This document shows, one piece after another, positions 59,455 to 64,000 of a stretch of 64,000 nucleotides of DNA. The stretch is from Fictibacillus fluitans (GTDB lineage Bacteria; Bacillota; Bacilli; Bacillales; Fictibacillaceae), in contig NZ_JAUHTR010000006.1 of assembly GCF_030418125.1 (NCBI RefSeq), positions 62,001-126,000 of the forward strand, read 5' to 3'. Numbering within the stretch: the stretch's first letter is position 1; each line of letters begins with the position of its first letter. The notes below the pieces were generated by a model. It saw only the letters and a list, made by a program, of their open reading frames with translations. It did not search any database and was not told the DNA's origin. The position numbers and the translations under genes are program-made.

Positions 59455-60084
59455 TTAAAAGCCGCTTAAAAAAGGATTGGAGTCCATTTCGGCACCAATG
59501 GATGTTTCCGGGCCGTGGCCGGAAAGAACGAGCGTTTCTTCAGGAAGGTTTAAGAGCTTGTTGTGGATACTTTTCAGTAAAAGCTCGTGGTTGCCGCCAT
59601 ACAGGTCTGTCCTTCCTATGCTTCCTGAAAAAAGCGCGTCTCCCGAGAAAACAACTTCCTCTTCTGCTGCATAATACGATACACTTCCCGGTGAATGTCC
59701 CGGCGTTTCCAGTACCTTAAAGGTAAAGCTGCCGATGCTCAACTCACCTTCCTCTCTAATAAGGTGGTCGGCATCCTTTGCGACAATACGCTGCATGAAA
59801 TGAGCCGAACCGTTTTTGCTCGTGTCTCCGAGCCAATCTTTTTCCTTCTTATGTATGTAAACTGGGATTCCCCATTTCTCACGTACTGCATCCACTGCAC
59901 CAATATGGTCAAAATGCGCATGTGTCAGCAGAATCGCAAGGGGCTTGACTCCCCTTTTTTCAATCAGGGAAATAATTTTCTTGCCTTCACTTCCCGGATC
60001 AAAAATAATTCCTTCTTTTTTTTCATTCCAAAGTACATATGTATTCTCCTGCACAGGGCCGACCGTCAATCGTTCCCAACTCAT
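59455..60084 (-). CDS. yqgX: MBL-fold hydrolase YqgX (glyoxalase II-like)
   Basis: This 209-residue metallo-beta-lactamase fold has the zinc motif THAHFDHIGA (about residues 54-63), a further His in ETPGHSPGSVSYY (about 131-143), and FSGDALF and LSGHGPETS. It likely hydrolyses thioesters such as S-lactoyl adducts. The upstream ATG has GGAGGG spacing. Same place as in B. subtilis. Confidence 0.93.
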   Translation of the reverse strand: MSWERLTVGPVQENTYVLWNEKKEGIIFDPGSEGKKIISLIEKRGVKPLAILLTHAHFDHIGAVDAVREKWGIPVYIHKKEKDWLGDTSKNGSAHFMQRIVAKDADHLIREEGELSIGSFTFKVLETPGHSPGSVSYYAAEEEVVFSGDALFSGSIGRTDLYGGNHELLLKSIHNKLLNLPEETLVLSGHGPETSIGAEMDSNPFLSGF

Positions 60085-60156
60085 AGTTATCCCTCCATTG
60101 CAATCTGTTTCTCCCTATTTTACACTAAAAATAAAAACGATGTGGAGGAAAGACAT

Positions 60157-60639
60157 GTGACCCTTTGCTATGGAGTTGAAATGAAACCGGACAGCACCAA
60201 AAAGCCGGGTGCTCTTGCCCAGGTGGTCCGAAAGACGGCAAGCCTCGTCGCTGTTTCAGACCGGGACGCCGGGATATCCATCGTGGAAACAAAAGAAGAA
60301 GCGCTGCGATTAAAAGAGTATTATGAATCACAAAACATATTCGAAGATATTCATCCGCTCATCCGCACGGAAACGTTCCAGCCGACAGCACTTTTTCGTG
60401 ATTACGGCCTCATTTCCGCGGCACATCGTTATTACCTGTTTACAGATCTCATATTTAGTTTTCACCTTATTAACCCGCAGCCCGGGGAACCGGACCAGTT
60501 TTTGTTTCAACTGGAAGAGCATCTGATTGGCACTGAAACAAAAGGCCAGAAAAAAATTTATTATGCTGACCGGGCGGAGCGTGAACTCATCGAAAAATAT
60601 GCAAGTGCTTACAATGTCTCCATTTCGGTAAATTCGTAA
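60157..60639 (+). CDS. Conserved hypothetical protein
   Basis: This 160-residue protein is read from a GTG at 60157 (MTLCYGVEMKPDSTKKPGAL after translation) eight bases after GGAGG. An upstream part of the frame overlaps yqgX on the other strand and is not credible. Motifs: GLISAAHRYYLFTDLIF and KKIYYADRAERELIEKYASA. It is divergent from yqgX. No family is recognised and no function is given. Confidence 0.75.
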   Translation: MTLCYGVEMKPDSTKKPGALAQVVRKTASLVAVSDRDAGISIVETKEEALRLKEYYESQNIFEDIHPLIRTETFQPTALFRDYGLISAAHRYYLFTDLIFSFHLINPQPGEPDQFLFQLEEHLIGTETKGQKKIYYADRAERELIEKYASAYNVSISVNS

Positions 60640-60764
60640 AAAAAGGAGACTGTACAAACGGTTACAAAACAAGTAAAATAGTACAAGGTAGTATCCGTCT
60701 GAACTGCTATACATAGGAAATTTAGGAAGAACTTAGATTACTACAGAGTAAGGGGGCATAGTAT

Positions 60765-60947
60765 ATGGGATTAGCCATCATTTTTGCTATTGTTACAATT
60801 TTAGCTGCTCTAGGTTTACTGCGTTCTTTAAAAATCAAAAATATGTTAGGTTCCGGTTTTGCATTCCTTACATTAGCCGTATTCGGCTGGTTTACCGTTA
60901 TGACCTTTATTGATGTGTTTACAGGCGGAGGCTCTTCAGGTCACTAA
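60765..60947 (+). CDS. yqgW: DUF2759 family membrane protein YqgW
   Basis: This 60-residue protein starts MGLAIIFAIVTILAALGLLR, has two transmembrane helices and ends in GGGSSGH. It matches YqgW in size and position. AAGGGGG lies upstream. Unknown function. Confidence 0.9.
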   Translation: MGLAIIFAIVTILAALGLLRSLKIKNMLGSGFAFLTLAVFGWFTVMTFIDVFTGGGSSGH

Positions 60948-60956
60948 ACCAACCAG

Positions 60957-61000
60957 CAAAAACCCATCGCGCACTCATTGTGCCGATGGGTTTTTGTTTT
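60957..61000. terminator. Bidirectional terminator between yqgW and yqgV
   Basis: AAAAACCCATCG and CGATGGGTTTTT with inner CGCAC/GTGC pairing; T-runs on both strands. Confidence 0.9.
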
Positions 61001-61305
61001 TATTTCATTTGCGCTCTTACACTCTCAAGTTTCGACTGCATCGTAGATGGCTTGTCCCTGCGGTCATCTATACGAATGTTGGTTGCCACACGCTGAATCC
61101 CCTGGGCAAAAGGTGCCTCATGCATATCTTTGATGACTTGAAGCAGCACATCGAGCTCTCCTTCAACAATGGTGTTCATCGGCGTAAGCTCATAGTTGAT
61201 TCGATCTCCATAGCTTTCGAGTATCCGCTGAATTCCCGCCACATACTTGCTGACACTGGGAGTCTCTGTTCCAATCGGAATCACCGTTATATCAATAATC
61301 GCCAT
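61000..61305 (-). CDS. yqgV: MTH1187-family thiamine-binding protein YqgV
   Basis: This 101-residue protein starts MAIIDITVIPIGTETPSVSK, with YELTPMNTIVEGELDVLL, typical of the UPF0045/MTH1187 ferredoxin-like fold that binds thiamine-type ligands. The start at 61305 follows GGAGG; a longer frame from 61350 lacks a signal. It may relate to thiamine homeostasis. Confidence 0.92.
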   Translation of the reverse strand: MAIIDITVIPIGTETPSVSKYVAGIQRILESYGDRINYELTPMNTIVEGELDVLLQVIKDMHEAPFAQGIQRVATNIRIDDRRDKPSTMQSKLESVRAQMK

Positions 61306-61361
61306 TATACTACCTCCATCATATGAATTCTCTATTAGTTTAACATGCATTATATCAAATC

Positions 61362-61406
61362 AAAAAGGCAGCAACCCGGAGACTTTTTTCCGGGTTGCTG
61401 CTTTTT
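61362..61406 (-). terminator. Terminator after yqgT
   Basis: The minus strand shows AAGCAGCAACCCGG and CCGGGTTGCTGCCTT with a T-run after, directly at the yqgT stop. Confidence 0.9.
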
Positions 61407-62595
61407 ACATATAAAGACCCGCAAGAAAAATGCCTAGTGTATCTTCATAGATTTCATCAAATTGCGAAAGCGGCAGAGGATTTACACCGTACCCAAGTTC
61501 AATTGTAAAGCCAGGACGGCGAAATTCCTGGATGAACCAGTCTTTGTACCCCGCATAGCTGTCAACATACCGTACGGCTTTGTAGCCGCTCACTCTTTCA
61601 AACTCCCGGGCTATTTCTTCCGCTTCAGGCGGTTCTTCCTTTTCAAACCCCCAGTAAAACTCCTTCCCCTGGGTGTGGAGGGCAATCACACGGTCAAAGT
61701 CTTCGGTGAAGGCGAGCTCTGCCATCGCCTCGGCTTCAGGTTCTGAAAGCGGATAGTCTCCGGGATAATCCCGTGGAGCGGCTTCCGGAGGCTTCCGTAC
61801 TTTTTCCTTTTCCCAGCGGGCAGGCAGCTGATTGTTCAGGTCTACTCCCCGGATGTTGGCTTTCCAGTCTTTAAAGTCCGGTGACTGCTTATTTAGCGCC
61901 TTTACGAAACTGTGATAAGGCTCCTGCACTGGCGGACCGTGCAGGACAAGGTCCACACCGTCCGGATCCACCATGGGGACCGCAGACAGCGTCGACTGTT
62001 CGTAGAGGGTAAGCATATTGATTCCGCGAATCGGGATATTGTTGGTCAAAGCGATCAGGTAATCATTCAAAAATGTCATTAATATCCCCGTAGTGATCCA
62101 TTCATTCGCATGAAAGGAAGCATTAACATGCACCTTTTTCGTTCCTCTTCCCCACTTCAGCTGAACAAGTTCCTTTTTCAGCACAGAGTGCCCAATGATA
62201 TCACTCTGTATAAAAGGATACAGTTCACATAACCTCCAAAGATCCTTTTGAAGCGTTGTATAGTCATAAGGGACTCCAAAAGACACCACTCTTCCTGCTG
62301 CGCGCTTCGGCACAAAGAGCCTTGACCCTACTGTAAGTGGCTGTGTGCCTAAGAGCGGATTCAACAGGTATATGGCATCAGGGTGGATACGGCAGGTTTG
62401 CGCGATGGTATACACTGTATCTCCCCGTTTGATAGTCACGTTTTCTGTAAAATATCCGGGCAGCCGTACAAAAGATCCGGGCTGCAGCGCCTGGGGGTTA
62501 AGTTTGGGATTGGAATCAAGCAGCAGCTGCAAGGGGAGATCGAATAATTCGCTGTAATAGGAGAATGTATCTCCTTTTCTTACCGTTAACTTCAT
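61405..62595 (-). CDS. yqgT: LysM-M14 peptidase YqgT (gamma-D-glutamyl-diamino acid endopeptidase type)
   Basis: This 396-residue protein has two LysM repeats (TVRKGDTFSYYSELF at residue 3 and TIKRGDTVYTIAQTC at about 52) followed by an M14 zinc carboxypeptidase-like domain. Zinc ligands are in ASFHANEWITT, a later His in ALHTQGKEFYW and the catalytic Glu in FTIELGYG. It cuts stem peptides of cell wall. The start at 62595 follows AGGAGGAG; a frame from 62673 is longer without a signal. Confidence 0.93.
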   Translation of the reverse strand: MKLTVRKGDTFSYYSELFDLPLQLLLDSNPKLNPQALQPGSFVRLPGYFTENVTIKRGDTVYTIAQTCRIHPDAIYLLNPLLGTQPLTVGSRLFVPKRAAGRVVSFGVPYDYTTLQKDLWRLCELYPFIQSDIIGHSVLKKELVQLKWGRGTKKVHVNASFHANEWITTGILMTFLNDYLIALTNNIPIRGINMLTLYEQSTLSAVPMVDPDGVDLVLHGPPVQEPYHSFVKALNKQSPDFKDWKANIRGVDLNNQLPARWEKEKVRKPPEAAPRDYPGDYPLSEPEAEAMAELAFTEDFDRVIALHTQGKEFYWGFEKEEPPEAEEIAREFERVSGYKAVRYVDSYAGYKDWFIQEFRRPGFTIELGYGVNPLPLSQFDEIYEDTLGIFLAGLYM

Positions 62596-62665
62596 ATGCT
62601 CCTCCTCCTGAATTTTGCCTCTACCTTTCATTTTATTCTCTCGACCACAGGGATATGAAAATAAA

Positions 62666-62696
62666 GAAACCATGCTTAAAGCATAAGCATGGTTTC
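62666..62696 (-). terminator. Terminator after glcK
   Basis: The minus strand reads GAAACCATGCTT, a 7-base loop, AAGCATGGTTTC and then TTTATTTTC. Confidence 0.75.
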
Positions 62697-62720
62697 ATCG
62701 TTTTTTTTAACGTTATGAGA

Positions 62721-63698
62721 TTACATTATTGTTTCTTCATGAAGCGTCTTGGCCATCCAGGCCCCGCCATACACACCGGCATCATTGCCCAGAGAAGCTA
62801 TTGCAAACTCCGCGCCTTCTTTTACGCGGGGCAGGGCAAATTTTTCGAAGTTTCGTTTGACTGGCTCGAGGATTTTATCCCCTGCTTTTGATACTCCGCC
62901 GCCAAGTACAATTTTCCCGGGATTGATGGTACAACCCAGGTTGGCTAGCATGAAGCCCAGATGGTACCCAACGACCTCAAGCACAGAAAGAGCAAGCTCA
63001 TCTTTTTTATCTGCAGCATCAAAAACATCCTTTGAAGTGATGCCGCCTTCTTTTTCCTCTTCTTTGTGCAGAAGCGAATCTGGATAATCCTTCAGCCCTT
63101 CTCTTGCCAAGCGGCAGATGCCTGTTGCAGATGCAACGGTTTCAATACATCCTGTCTTTCCGCAATTGCAGGGAGCACCACCTTCAGGAATCGCTGTAAT
63201 GTGGCCGATTTCCCCTCCCATGCCATTTGTGCCGTGAACGATTTTTCCGTTGGAAACGATTCCGCCGCCGACTCCCGTTCCGAGCGTAACACAGAGAAGA
63301 TCCTTCGCACCATCTCCGGCTCCTCTCCACATTTCGCCTACAGCCGCCAGGTTGGCGTCATTGTCCACCACCACAGGAAGACCGGTTTCCATTTCAAGAC
63401 GTTCTTTTAACGGGAAGTTGACCCAGCCAATATTCACCGCGTGGTAAATGAATCCTCTGGAAAGATCAATAAACCCAGGGGCTCCCATTCCAATGCCATG
63501 AAGTTTTGATTTATTTTTGCCAAGCTCGTCCAGTACCGTATCAATGCTCTTGGCGATGTCCTTTGTGATGTTCTTTCCTTTATCCGAAATATCGGTTGGA
63601 ATCTCCCATTTCTTAATCAAGTCGCCGTAATCACTGATAAATGCCATCTTGATTGTTGTTCCGCCCAAATCTACGCCTACATACCATTTCTCATCCAT
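62721..63698 (-). CDS. glcK: ROK-family glucokinase
   Basis: GlcK phosphorylates glucose with ATP. This 325-residue protein has the phosphate-binding GVDLGGTTIKMA near the N-terminus, DNDANLAAVGE (about residues 114-124), GTGVGGGIV, and the ROK zinc site CNCGKTGCIE (about 176-185). The start at 63698 (MDEKWYVG) is better spaced than the one at 63707. It lies after yqgQ as in B. subtilis. Confidence 0.96.
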   Translation of the reverse strand: MDEKWYVGVDLGGTTIKMAFISDYGDLIKKWEIPTDISDKGKNITKDIAKSIDTVLDELGKNKSKLHGIGMGAPGFIDLSRGFIYHAVNIGWVNFPLKERLEMETGLPVVVDNDANLAAVGEMWRGAGDGAKDLLCVTLGTGVGGGIVSNGKIVHGTNGMGGEIGHITAIPEGGAPCNCGKTGCIETVASATGICRLAREGLKDYPDSLLHKEEEKEGGITSKDVFDAADKKDELALSVLEVVGYHLGFMLANLGCTINPGKIVLGGGVSKAGDKILEPVKRNFEKFALPRVKEGAEFAIASLGNDAGVYGGAWMAKTLHEETIM

Positions 63699-63725
63699 TG
63701 CTGTCACCCTTTATATGAATTTTAA

Positions 63726-63917
63726 CTAGCTGTATTTTTGCATGTTTGACTTGATCACAAGTAGCGCCATTTTAAAGTCCTGCGGATTAATCATCCCGGA
63801 TTCATACAGTGATCTTATTTCTTCCTCCATCATTTCCAGGTCTGCGAGACGGTGGCCTGTATAGATGAAGATGCCAAACCTTTTTAATAGCTGCTGTACC
63901 TCATATAGCGTTTTCAT
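63726..63917 (-). CDS. yqgQ: DUF910 family protein YqgQ
   Basis: This 63-residue helical protein starts MKTLYEVQQLLKRFGIFIYT, with GHRLADLEMMEEEIRSLYES, matching YqgQ in full length. It is 18 bases upstream of glcK and in the same operon. A nucleic acid-binding role has been proposed for the family. Confidence 0.92.
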   Translation of the reverse strand: MKTLYEVQQLLKRFGIFIYTGHRLADLEMMEEEIRSLYESGMINPQDFKMALLVIKSNMQKYS

Positions 63918-63951
63918 TTTATCACCCTGCTTATTATAGCAGAGACTGACG

Positions 63952-63980
63952 AAAAAAACCGCTGAAAAGACAGCGGTTTC
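63952..63980 (-). terminator. Terminator of the next upstream gene (outside the window)
   Basis: The minus strand reads GAAACCGCTG TCTTTT CAGCGGTTT and TTTTC; it ends a gene beyond 64000. Confidence 0.75.
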
Positions 63981-64000
63981 TTTCGCTTTTTATGCCAGTT

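Noticed and set aside
59695-60156. N-terminal part of the 314-codon plus-strand frame
   Set aside because: It is antisense to yqgX; the GTG at 60157 with GGAGG is the likely start.

Overview
The window is Gram-positive Bacillaceae chromosome. Gene content and order match the Bacillus subtilis gcv / yqh / comG / yqg neighbourhood: gcvPB-gcvPA-gcvT with yqhL, lipM, yqhH and yqhG; the comG operon; tRNA-Gln; yqgY, yqgX, yqgW, yqgV, yqgT, glcK and yqgQ. It is not B. subtilis itself. A B12-dependent ribonucleotide reductase and an isolated moaA are present, and the sinIR/tapA-sipW-tasA block is absent. A Fictibacillus-like or related bacillus is a guess.

Region 1 (1-2947, minus) is the 5' half of nrdJ. 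It is interrupted by two related group I introns that isolate a 30-nt exon. The first intron carries a LAGLIDADG homing endonuclease gene and the second carries none. P1 and P10 pairings read from the sequence fix all four splice junctions. Region 2 (3241-8925) is lipoate and glycine metabolism: lipM, yqhL and the gcv operon under a tandem glycine riboswitch whose P1 strand is also an arm of the terminator. Region 3 (9080-16613) holds yqhH-yqhG, moaA, yqzE, aroK and the comG pseudopilus operon read back to a truncated comGA.

Region 4 (16606-57067) is a roughly 40.5 kb siphovirus-type prophage inserted inside comGA by a large serine integrase. Both junctions carry the 8-bp core ACCAGATG. Joining them restores a 353-codon comGA. 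Almost all phage genes lie on the minus strand. From right to left they are: integrase, a PAS-like protein and a CI-like repressor (lysogeny); small early genes; a Rad50-like ATPase with RecT recombinase; replication (DnaD-like initiator, loader, DnaB); RuvC-like and MazG-like enzymes; an ArpU-type late regulator; a two-gene membrane cargo module; an array of phased inverted repeats; HNH nuclease and terminase; portal, protease and HK97 capsid; connectors; tail, including a -1 frameshift chaperone; host-binding proteins; lysis. The last phage gene runs across the attachment site. Many very short genes fill the gaps between the longer ones.

Region 5 (57068-64000) is the comGA 5' part, tRNA-Gln and the yqg cluster ending in glcK-yqgQ.

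The most unusual items are the nrdJ double intron with a 30-nt exon, the comGA insertion with a phage gene that changes its C-terminus on integration, the 32-bp-phased palindrome array upstream of the packaging genes, and the membrane-protein pair beside it.
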